A stretch of DNA of 44,553 bases, from positions 1 to 44,553 of the forward strand of contig QCMA01000008.1 of NCBI GenBank assembly GCA_003214115.1. The letters run 5' to 3'. This DNA is from Prochlorococcus sp. AG-418-I21 (GTDB taxonomy: Bacteria > Cyanobacteriota > Cyanobacteriia > PCC-6307 > Cyanobiaceae). The position numbers and the translations under genes were made by a program. The notes under the pieces were generated by a model. It was not told where the DNA came from. It saw nothing but the letters and a program-made list of their open reading frames with translations, and did no database searches. This document shows, one piece after another, positions 22,444 through 32,048 of this stretch (its first letter is position 1; the number at the start of each line of letters is the position of its first letter).

Positions 22444-25400
22444 TTAAGCGCTGAAATATTTAGCTTTTGAGTGTAGTGAAATGATAGCTGTAGTACTTTG
22501 TTCTGGATGAAGTTGTTCAGATTCATCCATGGTCAAGTTTATTCTTTCTGCATCCAACAATGATAATTGTATGTTTGAATCAGATACTTTTGGACATGCA
22601 GGATAACCAAAAGAATATCTAGCCCCTCTATATTTTTGAGCTAGTATTTCTCTATTTTTGTCTGGTTCTTCAGACCTAAAACCACATTCAATACGAATTA
22701 AAGCATGGACATACTCAGCTAGAGCTTCTGCTAATTGCACTGTAAGTCCATGGAATAACAAATAATCGCTATATTTATCTTCTTTAAATAATTTTTGGGA
22801 ATATTCACTAGCAATATCGCCCATGGTTACTGCCTGCATAGGAAATATATCTATCGGTTTATCATTTTTCAAATCACAATAAAAATCAGCTATGCATAAA
22901 TTATTCCCAGATTTTTGTCTTGGAAAATTAAATTGGGAAATTTTATTTAATGATTTCTCATCAAATAAGAAAATACTATTATCTTTTCTCCCGCATCTGA
23001 AATATCCGTAAACTGCTTTGGGTGATATAAGTTTTTTCTCTATAATTATCTCTAACCATTTATCTAACAATGGTTTAGCATATGAATCTAGATAGTTATT
23101 GTATTCATCTACGCTTTGGTTTTTTCCTTTTTTTATTTGCCATTGCCCGCTAAATAGAGCTTTTGTATCTAAATAAAATATTAACTTATTAAAATCTATA
23201 TCAACATCGTTCAAGACTTTCGTTCCCAAGAAAGGGGCTTGAATTGGATCCTCTTCATTTATAAATTTAGATCTTATAAAATTTTCTTTTAAATTTAATT
23301 TGGAAGTCTCGGTATGTTTGGATATTGATTTTTTAACAGCTTGAGAGTTGGCTTTTGATGAGGCTAAATTAATATTTATACCTTCGTTGTTAATGAAACC
23401 CTCTGTATTTGACCAATTACCCTTTTTCTTATTATCCATATATTCATTCATAAATTTAAGATCAGTGAAGGCATCTTTTCCGTACAATATTTTCCCTTTA
23501 TATATTTTGCTGCAGTCCTCATTTACAAATTTTGGGGTTAAGGCTGCGCCTCCTAATATTACTGGTACACTAATATTTTCATTGTTAAAAGCCTCTAAAT
23601 TATCTTTCATAAAAGCAGTTGATTTAACAAGTAATCCGCTCATAGCAATGCAATCTGCATTGTGCTTTTTTTGTGCATCTATAATTGCTGAAACATCTTG
23701 CTTTATTCCTAGATTTATTACGTCATACCCATTATTTGTAAGTATTATATCTACCAAATTTTTCCCAATATCATGTACATCGCCTTTGACAGTTGCAATT
23801 AAGAGTTTTCCATTTGATATGTTTTCATCTACCGTTTCCATATATGGTTCTAAAATTGAAACAGCAAATTTCATTGTTTCAGCGGATTGGAGTACAAATG
23901 GCAATTGCATTTGACCTGAGCCAAATAAATCTCCTACAACTTTCATCCCATCTAGTAAAAAGGTATTAATTATTTCAAGAGGTTTATATTTTTTTAACGC
24001 TTTATTTAATTGATCCTCTAATCCTATTTTTTCTCCATCAATAATATGATTTTTCAGACTTTCTTCAAGAGTTAGGTTTTTATTTTCTGAAGATGCTTTT
24101 TTGAAATCTTGAATAGATAGATCTTGAAAAGCCTTTGTTAATTCTACTAATGGATCATAGATACAAATATCATCTTCAAATTCTCTTTTATCATAAATCA
24201 AATCTAAGCAAAGCTTTTTAGTTTCTTCAGAAATTTTTGATAATGGCAAAATTTTATTTGGTGCGATGATAGCAGAATCTAATCCTGCTTTAATGCATTC
24301 ATCTAAAAATATTGAATTTAGATTAATTCTTGATAATGGTGAAAGACCAAAACTAATGTTTGATATCCCAAGTATGATATGAATATTTGGGAAATTTTCA
24401 CGAATTTTTAATATAGCACTAATAGTTTCTTTAGCGTTTAATCTATCTTCTTCTATCCCTGTAGATATTGGCAGAGCTAATGGATCAAAAAATAGCTCAT
24501 AATCTGACAAACCACATTCTCTTGTTCTATTAATCGCTCGTTTGACAATCTTATATTTTTTTTCTGAATTCCTAGCCATTCCATCTTCATCAATTGTTCC
24601 GACAACAAGACCTGAACCATACCCTAAAGCTAAATTTAGAACTTGATCAAACCTTTCATTCCCATCTTCGTAATTGGTTGAATTTATAATACATTTACCA
24701 CCAGCTGACTTTAATCCACTTTCCATTTTGTCAGCATCTGTAGAGTCAATCATTAATGGTAAATTTATATTGGTAACTAGTCTTGAAGTTATTTCTTTCA
24801 TATCTTTCACTCCGTCTCTTCCTACATAATCGACATTTACATCAAGAACGTGAGCATTTTCTTTTTGTTGTTGCTTGGCAATTGCAACTAGGCCATCCCA
24901 ATCGTCGTTATTTAATAACTCCCTTACTTTTTTCGATCCACTTGCATTTAATCTTTCTCCTACTATCAAAATTGAATTGTCTTGTTTATATGGCACAGAG
25001 TTATATATTGATGAGGCAGATGGAATAAAACCGCTTGATTTTTTCTTACCATTGTTGCTAGTCCTTTCATTATCAATAATTTCATCGATTATTGAAGACA
25101 GGTACTTTATATGTTCAGGTGTTGTCCCGCAACATCCACCTATTAATTGAACATTAAAGTCATATATAAAATTCATTAACTGCATCTTTAATTCTATTGG
25201 CTTTAATCTATAGTGAGCTACACCACCAATATTTTCAGGAAGACCTGCATTAGGAATACAGCTTATAGCGAAGGGAGAATTTTCAGACAAATATTTAATA
25301 TGTTCCTTCATTTGCTCTGGACCAGTTGCACAATTAAGTCCAAGGATATCTATATTAAATGGCTCTAATATTGTTAATGCAGATGCAATATCAGATCCAA

Positions 25401-26010
25401 CAAGCATAGTACCTGTTGTTTCCATTGTTATAGAAACCATTAAAGGTATATCAATATTTTTACTTTCAAGAATTTCTTTTGTTGCTAATAAGGCAGATTT
25501 AATTTGTAAAACATCCTGACAAGTTTCAATCAAAAGAAGATCAACTCCTCCATCTATAAGACCATAAATTTGTTCTTTATATGATTGCTTTAATTCTTCA
25601 AAATCTATATGTCCTAAGGTGGGTAATTTAGTTGTTGGCCCAATTGAACCTGCTACAAACCTTGGTTTATCAACTGATGAGTATTTGGCAGCAGCTTTTT
25701 TTGCTATAAATGCCGCATTTTTATTTATCTCATAAGCCTTATCCGCAATATCATATTCATCAAGAACTATTGATGAGGCTCCAAATGTGTTGGTTTCTAT
25801 AACATGACAACCTGCTTCTAAAAATGAATTATGAACCTTCTCAACTACCTCTGGCGATGATAAAACAAGGTTTTCATTACATCCCTCTAATTCATTTCCT
25901 CCAAATTCATCTGCAGTAAGATTTAAGTTCTGAAAAGATGTTCCAGTACCTCCATCAAAAATAATTAATGGTTTTTCATCTCTATTTAGATAGGTTCTGA
26001 AAGATTCCAT
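22444..26010 (-). CDS. metH: Cobalamin-dependent methionine synthase
   Basis: This 1188-residue enzyme has all MetH modules: a homocysteine-binding domain with zinc cysteines (LNCATGPEQM and GGCCGTTPEHI), a pterin-binding domain (VGERLNASGSKKVRELL, DVNVDYVGRDG), a cap and cobalamin domain with the B12-ligand motif DVHDIGKN, and a C-terminal reactivation domain (VHALIRIECGF, RGARYSFGYPACP). It transfers a methyl group from methyltetrahydrofolate to homocysteine, making methionine and linking folate and B12 metabolism. It lies 18 bases downstream of ilvE on the same strand. No cobalamin riboswitch can sit in that gap. Confidence 0.98.
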   Translation of the reverse strand: MESFRTYLNRDEKPLIIFDGGTGTSFQNLNLTADEFGGNELEGCNENLVLSSPEVVEKVHNSFLEAGCHVIETNTFGASSIVLDEYDIADKAYEINKNAAFIAKKAAAKYSSVDKPRFVAGSIGPTTKLPTLGHIDFEELKQSYKEQIYGLIDGGVDLLLIETCQDVLQIKSALLATKEILESKNIDIPLMVSITMETTGTMLVGSDIASALTILEPFNIDILGLNCATGPEQMKEHIKYLSENSPFAISCIPNAGLPENIGGVAHYRLKPIELKMQLMNFIYDFNVQLIGGCCGTTPEHIKYLSSIIDEIIDNERTSNNGKKKSSGFIPSASSIYNSVPYKQDNSILIVGERLNASGSKKVRELLNNDDWDGLVAIAKQQQKENAHVLDVNVDYVGRDGVKDMKEITSRLVTNINLPLMIDSTDADKMESGLKSAGGKCIINSTNYEDGNERFDQVLNLALGYGSGLVVGTIDEDGMARNSEKKYKIVKRAINRTRECGLSDYELFFDPLALPISTGIEEDRLNAKETISAILKIRENFPNIHIILGISNISFGLSPLSRINLNSIFLDECIKAGLDSAIIAPNKILPLSKISEETKKLCLDLIYDKREFEDDICIYDPLVELTKAFQDLSIQDFKKASSENKNLTLEESLKNHIIDGEKIGLEDQLNKALKKYKPLEIINTFLLDGMKVVGDLFGSGQMQLPFVLQSAETMKFAVSILEPYMETVDENISNGKLLIATVKGDVHDIGKNLVDIILTNNGYDVINLGIKQDVSAIIDAQKKHNADCIAMSGLLVKSTAFMKDNLEAFNNENISVPVILGGAALTPKFVNEDCSKIYKGKILYGKDAFTDLKFMNEYMDNKKKGNWSNTEGFINNEGININLASSKANSQAVKKSISKHTETSKLNLKENFIRSKFINEEDPIQAPFLGTKVLNDVDIDFNKLIFYLDTKALFSGQWQIKKGKNQSVDEYNNYLDSYAKPLLDKWLEIIIEKKLISPKAVYGYFRCGRKDNSIFLFDEKSLNKISQFNFPRQKSGNNLCIADFYCDLKNDKPIDIFPMQAVTMGDIASEYSQKLFKEDKYSDYLLFHGLTVQLAEALAEYVHALIRIECGFRSEEPDKNREILAQKYRGARYSFGYPACPKVSDSNIQLSLLDAERINLTMDESEQLHPEQSTTAIISLHSKAKYFSA

Positions 26011-26028
26011 TTTTAGGTAAAAATTAAT

Positions 26029-26943
26029 TTATTTTAGTAAAATTCTTGTTACCCAATTATCATAGTCTTGAGAACGACCTTCTGTTATTTCTATAAGCTT
26101 ACTTTTTAATTTATTCATTATTGGTCTTTCAACATTTAATTCAGTTGATTCAATTTTTTTAACTGGTGTAATTTTAGCTGCTGTACCAGTTAGAAAAACT
26201 TCATCTGCTATTAATAATTCTGTTTTATCAACAGGCCTCTCAATTACATTTATTCCAAATGATTTTGCTAATTCAATTACACTAGTTCTAGTAATCCCCT
26301 CAAGGATATCTTGATCAACACCAGGAGTGATTAAGTCACCATTCCTTACAATAAATAAATTCATACCACTAGCTTCGCTTACCTTACCACTTGAATTTAA
26401 TAGCAGCGCTTCATCAAAACCAGATAAACTAGCTTCTGTTTTGGCTAATGAACTAGTAATATATGCTCCACTTATTTTTCCTCTTAAGGGGAGAGATCTA
26501 TCTTCTTGTCTTGTCCAACTACTCATTCTACAAGAAACGCCATCTGGGGATAGATAATCTCCTAGTTCAATACAATAAATAAAGAAATCTGTTTCAATAT
26601 TGTGTAACCTTGGAGCTATACCTAAATCGCTTGTATATACAAATGGTCTTATATAAATAGGTTTTTCTGGCTTGTTTCTTTTTATAACTTCTTCTAAGGC
26701 TTTAAAAATATATTCTTCAGAAATTTCAGTTAAGAGTAATTTTGCACTTTGAGATAATCTTTTTATATGTTTATCAGTTCTAAACAAAAGGAATTCTTCT
26801 TTGTTTGTTGGGTTAGGTATCGCTCGCATTCCACCAAATGCAGCAGTACCGTAATGTAATGCATGAGTAGCTATTGATATTTTTGCTTCTTTAAATGGAA
26901 TACATTTACCTTCGAACCAGGCGTATGGAAGAAATTCATGCAT
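26029..26943 (-). CDS. ilvE: Branched-chain amino acid aminotransferase
   Basis: This 304-residue fold-type IV PLP enzyme shows HALHYGTAAFGGMRA near the start, the catalytic lysine in LRGKISGAYITSSLAKTEAS, and the phosphate-binding EGITRTSVIELAKSFG with FLTGTAAKITPVK. These are the IlvE landmarks. It makes the last step of valine, leucine and isoleucine synthesis and the first of their breakdown. It leads the ilvE-metH pair and is divergent from cobN with 72 bases between, which must carry both promoters. Confidence 0.97.
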   Translation of the reverse strand: MHEFLPYAWFEGKCIPFKEAKISIATHALHYGTAAFGGMRAIPNPTNKEEFLLFRTDKHIKRLSQSAKLLLTEISEEYIFKALEEVIKRNKPEKPIYIRPFVYTSDLGIAPRLHNIETDFFIYCIELGDYLSPDGVSCRMSSWTRQEDRSLPLRGKISGAYITSSLAKTEASLSGFDEALLLNSSGKVSEASGMNLFIVRNGDLITPGVDQDILEGITRTSVIELAKSFGINVIERPVDKTELLIADEVFLTGTAAKITPVKKIESTELNVERPIMNKLKSKLIEITEGRSQDYDNWVTRILLK

Positions 26944-27015
26944 ATTTAATTTATTTAATTAAGGTAAACTTGTTTTATCCTACTTACGTATTCTAAACCT
27001 TATTGTTATATAAAA

Positions 27016-30000
27016 ATGCACAGGATATTAAATATAGCAGGAAATGAAAAGAATAAGGATGATTTAATTGAGCAACCAGCTGCAGATTTTATTTTTATAA
27101 CAAGTGTCAAGGCTGATTTAAATCTGATATCAAACTTATTGTTAGAAAAAGAATTTGCTTCATTAAAAAATAATATAAGAGCTTTAGAAATTTCTAATTT
27201 AAATTCCTCAGCTCAAATAGATAATTATTTATTAAAAACAATTAATTATGCAAAAGTTGTCGTACTTAGAATATTTGGAGATAAAGGCACATGGAACTAT
27301 GGAATTGAACAACTTTTAAATTGGCAAGCAGTTAATAAAAAAAGGAAGTTAGTAATCCTATCAGGTACCATTGATCAAGAAATTTCCTTATGTGAAATAA
27401 GTAGTATAGATAAAAATATTGCTTTAAATATTTCTAGATTACTAAGATCTGGAGGACTGGATAATTATAGAAAGTTTCTTAATTGTTTAAATTATTTAGT
27501 TTTAGATGAAAAATTAATTCCTGATGAGTTTTTGAATATTACTTTTTATGCAGATCCCTATTTACATGATTGGAAAAATGAAAAAGGCGAAAAAATAGGA
27601 ATAATATCCTATAAATCACTTTTTTTGGCTAATGAAATTGAAGTAAACGAAAAACTTAACTTGCAATTAAGAAAATGCGGACTATCTCCTAAAACATTTT
27701 TTATTTCAACACTAAAAGATCATATTATTCAGAAGAAATTAATAGACATTTTTAAAAAAGAAGATATTAAACTAATAATTACCACAACTTCATTTTCTTC
27801 ATCTCAAATCAAAAATAATGATTTAATTGAAAATTCAACAAATATTTTTACTTCTCTTAAAATTCCAATTTTACAGCTTCTTTCTTCTAATAGATCAAGA
27901 AAAAAGTGGTTAAATTCATCTATTGGAATGAATTCATCTGATTTATTAATGCAAATAATTATTCCCGAATTTGATGGAAGAATTACTACTTGTCCTTCAG
28001 CATTTAAAGAAATAATTTCTAAGAAAAATACACTATATAGTGAAATAACCAGTTACAAAGCTGATCAAGTAGGTATTCAATGGATATCAAAATTTGCAAC
28101 AAATTATTTGAAACTTCAGAAACTTAATAATTTTGATAAAAGAATTTGTTTAGTAATAAGTAATTATCCAGTAAAGAACGGACGAATCGGTAATGGCGTT
28201 GGTCTAAATACACCATCTTCAATAATAAATATTCTTAATTGGTTAAAAGAAGAAGGTTATGACCTTGGATCTTGTAATTATCCTCAAGATTCTTCGGAAT
28301 TAATGTCAATGCTTATAAAAACTAGAACTAATGATATTGAATCTCAAAATAATAAACCATTAGACTACTTACCACTTAGTGAATATTTAAAATATTGGAA
28401 TTATTTAGAACTTGATCCCAAAAATATTATTGTTAATCGTTGGGGTAAACCATCTGATGCGATCGATATAGATAATAAAGGCTTCTCAATAAATGGTATT
28501 AGATTTGGAAAAATAACATTATTGATTCAACCTCAACGAGGTTATGACGCTTTCACTGATAGAGATATTCATTCTCCCGATCTTCCACCTCCCCATAGAT
28601 ATTTAGCACAATATTTTTGGATTGAAAAAGTTTTTAATGCAAATGCTATTTGTCATATTGGTAAACATGGGACTGTTGAATGGTTACCTGGCAAATCTAT
28701 AGGTCTCAGCAATAAATGTTTTCCAAATATTATTTGTCCAGCAATTCCAAACATATATCCCTTTATTGTAAATGATCCTGGAGAAGGATCCCAAGCGAAA
28801 AGAAGAACTGCTGCAACAATTATTGATCACTTAACACCTCCTTTGGATAGGTCAGAATTATATGGAAAATATTCAATATTAGAAAATTATTTAGACGAAT
28901 ATTTTGAAGCAAAATTATTAAATTCTAATCGGATTGAAATATTAGAAAAATTCATTTTTGAATTAATTAAAAATGATTTTAGCGAAATTACTTTCAAGAA
29001 TAAAAATAATCAAATAGAAGAAATTGATTCCTTTCTTTGCAAAATTAAAGAATCTCAAATTAGGACAGGTTTGCATATTTTTGGCAATAGGCAGAATTAC
29101 ATTAATGAAATAAATTTATTCTTATGTATTGCTAGAGTACCAAATGCCAACCGAATTGGTGTTATTCAATATATAGCAAAACATTTAAAACTAGATTTGA
29201 ATCCTTGGACAAATCAATATGATCAAATGTTAAGTGAAAAGGATAAAAAAATATTATTGGCTTTTTCCAACAACAACATTTTAAACTTTAGAATGGCTAT
29301 TGATTTTTTGGAACAACAAGCAAAGTATTTAATATATTTGTTTTTTTACAAAAAGAATACCAAAATAAAAAATCTAGAAAAATATAAAAATCAGAAAATA
29401 ATAGACTATTTCTTTAATGAAAAAAAACATAATAAGTATTTTTTATTATTAAAAAAAGAGATTCTATATCCAATCATTAATTCTTCATATAATGAGAAAT
29501 TATCATTTATCAATTCATTAAATGGACAATATGTAAAAAGTGGTCCATCTGGAGCCCCTACGAGAGGTAAAACTGAAGCTCTACCCACTGGTAAAAATTT
29601 CTTTTCAGTTGATTCGAGAGGACTGCCAACTGAATCAGCATGGAGTGTTGGTTGTCAATCCGCTTCGCAAATACTTGATTTATACAAACAAGATAATGGA
29701 GAAGATTTAAAAAATATAGCAATATCTGTATGGGCAACATCAACAATGAGAAATGGTGGTGAAGACATTTGTCAAATACTATATTTATTAGGAGTACAGC
29801 CTATTTGGGATGGGCCTTCAAAAAGAGTAGTAGATCTAGAAGTCATTCCTTTATCTGTTCTCGAAAGACCAAGGGTTGATGTTACTTTAAGGATTTCGGG
29901 AATGTTTAGAGATGCATTTCCACAGTTAGTTAAATTAACTTCTAAAGCAATAAATCTTGTTTCTAATCTTAATGAGGATGATAAATTTAACCCTCTTGCT

Positions 30001-30753
30001 GGAGCCTCTAGGGATGGTGATTCAATTAATCGTATATTTGGGTCAGCGCCAGGTTCATATGGAGCTGGTCTGCAAGAACTGATTTCAAATTCTAATTGGG
30101 AAAATATTGATGATTTTGGAGAATCATTTCTTAATTGGAGTAAGTGGATTTACAGTGATAATCTTGAACCTATAGAGGATAAAAAATCATTAGAAAATGC
30201 CCTTAAAAATGTGCAGTTAGTTGTTCATAACCAAGATAATAAAGAACATGATATTTTAGATTCAGATGATTATTATCAGTTTCAGGGTGGATTATCTTCA
30301 GCAGTAAAAAAATTGAGTGGTAAATTACCTGAAATGTATCATGGTGATTTATCAAAATTTGGATTATCTAAAATTTCAAAATTAAAAGATGAAATTAATA
30401 AAGTTGTTATATCAAGAATACTTAACCCTAAATGGATAAATGGAATGAAGGATAATGGATATAAAGGAGCGTTTGAATTTTCAGCTACACTAGATTACTT
30501 ATATGCTTTTGATGCTTCTACTGAATTAGTCTCAGATTGGTGTTATGAGGAAGTTTATAAATCATGGTTATGTGATATGGATCTTAGGAATTTCTTTCTA
30601 GAAAATAATCCATGGGCTTTAAGAGATATTGCACAAAGATTTCTTGAAATTGTTAATAGAAAAATGTGGAATAATTGTTCATCAGATGTCATTGATAATT
30701 TAAAGAAGATAATTATTAATACTGATTCAATAATTGAAAAAAACGAATTCTGA
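27016..30753 (+). CDS. cobN: Cobaltochelatase large subunit CobN
   Basis: This 1245-residue protein matches CobN in length and motifs: GNGVGLNTPSSIINIL, LIQPQRGYDAFTDRDIHSPD, HIGKHGTVEWLPGKSIGLS, NDPGEGSQAKRRTAATIIDH, and near the C-terminus WATSTMRNGGEDICQILYLL and LRISGMFRDAFPQL. CobN inserts cobalt into hydrogenobyrinic acid a,c-diamide (aerobic route) or acts with ChlD/ChlI-like partners in cyanobacteria. It closely resembles ChlH (magnesium chelatase) but the fingerprints and length favour CobN. It supplies the B12 needed by metH, just across the divergent promoter. Confidence 0.95.
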   Translation: MHRILNIAGNEKNKDDLIEQPAADFIFITSVKADLNLISNLLLEKEFASLKNNIRALEISNLNSSAQIDNYLLKTINYAKVVVLRIFGDKGTWNYGIEQLLNWQAVNKKRKLVILSGTIDQEISLCEISSIDKNIALNISRLLRSGGLDNYRKFLNCLNYLVLDEKLIPDEFLNITFYADPYLHDWKNEKGEKIGIISYKSLFLANEIEVNEKLNLQLRKCGLSPKTFFISTLKDHIIQKKLIDIFKKEDIKLIITTTSFSSSQIKNNDLIENSTNIFTSLKIPILQLLSSNRSRKKWLNSSIGMNSSDLLMQIIIPEFDGRITTCPSAFKEIISKKNTLYSEITSYKADQVGIQWISKFATNYLKLQKLNNFDKRICLVISNYPVKNGRIGNGVGLNTPSSIINILNWLKEEGYDLGSCNYPQDSSELMSMLIKTRTNDIESQNNKPLDYLPLSEYLKYWNYLELDPKNIIVNRWGKPSDAIDIDNKGFSINGIRFGKITLLIQPQRGYDAFTDRDIHSPDLPPPHRYLAQYFWIEKVFNANAICHIGKHGTVEWLPGKSIGLSNKCFPNIICPAIPNIYPFIVNDPGEGSQAKRRTAATIIDHLTPPLDRSELYGKYSILENYLDEYFEAKLLNSNRIEILEKFIFELIKNDFSEITFKNKNNQIEEIDSFLCKIKESQIRTGLHIFGNRQNYINEINLFLCIARVPNANRIGVIQYIAKHLKLDLNPWTNQYDQMLSEKDKKILLAFSNNNILNFRMAIDFLEQQAKYLIYLFFYKKNTKIKNLEKYKNQKIIDYFFNEKKHNKYFLLLKKEILYPIINSSYNEKLSFINSLNGQYVKSGPSGAPTRGKTEALPTGKNFFSVDSRGLPTESAWSVGCQSASQILDLYKQDNGEDLKNIAISVWATSTMRNGGEDICQILYLLGVQPIWDGPSKRVVDLEVIPLSVLERPRVDVTLRISGMFRDAFPQLVKLTSKAINLVSNLNEDDKFNPLAGASRDGDSINRIFGSAPGSYGAGLQELISNSNWENIDDFGESFLNWSKWIYSDNLEPIEDKKSLENALKNVQLVVHNQDNKEHDILDSDDYYQFQGGLSSAVKKLSGKLPEMYHGDLSKFGLSKISKLKDEINKVVISRILNPKWINGMKDNGYKGAFEFSATLDYLYAFDASTELVSDWCYEEVYKSWLCDMDLRNFFLENNPWALRDIAQRFLEIVNRKMWNNCSSDVIDNLKKIIINTDSIIEKNEF

Positions 30754-30754
30754 A

Positions 30755-31402
30755 TTATCTACCTAATAGCGAAAGTCCATGACTATCTGTTCCGCATGTT
30801 TTTAGCATTGAATATTTATCTACTAATTTATCTATTTCTGAACATACAAATAAACTAGGATTCCATATTTCATTAAGTTCATAATCGTACCAAACCTCTA
30901 TTCCATCAATTCCTTGTTTTTTGGCCTCTGGAATTAATTTATAAAAAGGTATCCTGTATCTCGCTGGATGTGCAAGAAATGATAAACCACCAGCTAAATT
31001 TATTGCTTTAATAACTGATTTAATATTTAAATCATTACCTATTGGAGACTCTCCAAGGATGTAGGGATTTAGGTATTTACTTTTTATATCTATTCCCAAT
31101 CCAATTACATGTACTAAACATCCTAGAATCAAACAATTAATTTCTATTCCCGAAATTAATGTAAAAGAATCTTTAGGATAATTTTTGAGTATATTATTTC
31201 TTTTTATATATTCATGAGCTTTAATTGTATGATGATCGGTTATTGATAAAAATTTCAAGTTATTTTTATAAGCTTGTTCTAAAAGTTCATGTGGTTCTAG
31301 ACTTCCATCACTAAATTTTGTATGACAGTGAAAATTAATATTTTTAGGACAACTATTTTTATTAATATTGGAAGTTAATTTTACTAAGTCATCCCTATTC
31401 AT
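30755..31402 (-). CDS. PHP-domain metal-dependent phosphoesterase
   Basis: This 215-residue PHP domain carries the metal ligands FHCHTKFSDGS (H25, H27, D32), TDHHT (D56, H57), GIEINC, FLAHPARYR and the closing CGTDSHG. These match the family of predicted phosphoesterases that includes RNase AM/YciV-type nucleases acting on short RNA or DNA ends. The substrate is not known here. It overlaps hemJ by 8 bases and its stop lies one base from the convergent cobN stop. Confidence 0.88.
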   Translation of the reverse strand: MNRDDLVKLTSNINKNSCPKNINFHCHTKFSDGSLEPHELLEQAYKNNLKFLSITDHHTIKAHEYIKRNNILKNYPKDSFTLISGIEINCLILGCLVHVIGLGIDIKSKYLNPYILGESPIGNDLNIKSVIKAINLAGGLSFLAHPARYRIPFYKLIPEAKKQGIDGIEVWYDYELNEIWNPSLFVCSEIDKLVDKYSMLKTCGTDSHGLSLLGR

Positions 31403-32018
31403 TACTTAATGAATTCTCATTTTTCTTTCTTATCTTTGCATATAGTTGTATTGAAGCCAACATGAAAATAATTAGTCCAACTACGCTCCATGTAGCAAGA
31501 CTAGTTGGAAAATTATTTTTAAAAATTACTAAAAGTACAATTATAAATAATAATAAAGTAGGCAATTCATTTAATAATCTAAGGTTTTTTGCTGAAATGG
31601 TTGAAGTACCATTTTGTAATGAATACATTATTTTGTAACAATAAGAATGATAAATCACTAATCCTAAAACAAAAGAAATTTTAATTTGCAACCACTTCTC
31701 ACTTAACCAACTTGGTTGAATAATAACCATGCATATAGCCATACTTAAAGCTAATATCATTCCAGGTGTTGTGATTATATTCGCCAGCCTTTTTTCCATC
31801 AAGGTGTATTGTTTGTTAAAGGCAATTTTTAATTCATTATCCATATTTTTAGATTCTTCATGATATATAAAAAGTCTTACTAAATAAAACAGTCCCGCAA
31901 ACCAAACAGTTACACCAATAATGTGAAGTGATTTAAACCAGAGATATGCTTCAGCTGACAAATTACTAGATAAATTTAAAATATATATTTTTAATATAGT
32001 TATATTTAACAATATCAA
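31395..32018 (-). CDS. hemJ: Protoporphyrinogen IX oxidase HemJ
   Basis: This membrane protein of about 190-207 residues has four to five helices and the HemJ landmarks YLWFKSLHIIGVTVWFAGLF, LVRLFIYHEES and MEKRLANIITTPGMILAL. The histidine in KSLHIIG is the conserved heme-ligand candidate. HemJ oxidises protoporphyrinogen IX to protoporphyrin IX in most cyanobacteria, feeding heme and chlorophyll synthesis. The frame opens at TTG 32018, but family length suggests a start nearer TTG 31961 (reading SAEAYLWF); no ATG decides it. It overlaps the PHP gene by 8 bases. Confidence 0.92.
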   Translation of the reverse strand: MILLNITILKIYILNLSSNLSAEAYLWFKSLHIIGVTVWFAGLFYLVRLFIYHEESKNMDNELKIAFNKQYTLMEKRLANIITTPGMILALSMAICMVIIQPSWLSEKWLQIKISFVLGLVIYHSYCYKIMYSLQNGTSTISAKNLRLLNELPTLLLFIIVLLVIFKNNFPTSLATWSVVGLIIFMLASIQLYAKIRKKNENSLSNE

Positions 32019-32048
32019 GAAATCTATTTTTCAAAAATTAATTAATAT

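Noticed and set aside
23348-23914. Plus-strand ORF of 188 codons
   Set aside because: It lies entirely inside metH in the opposite strand, whose cobalamin-binding domain is unambiguous.
26011-27015. Cobalamin riboswitch upstream of metH or cobN
   Set aside because: Only 18 bases separate ilvE and metH, and the 72-base ilvE/cobN spacer shows no B12-box or riboswitch-like structure.
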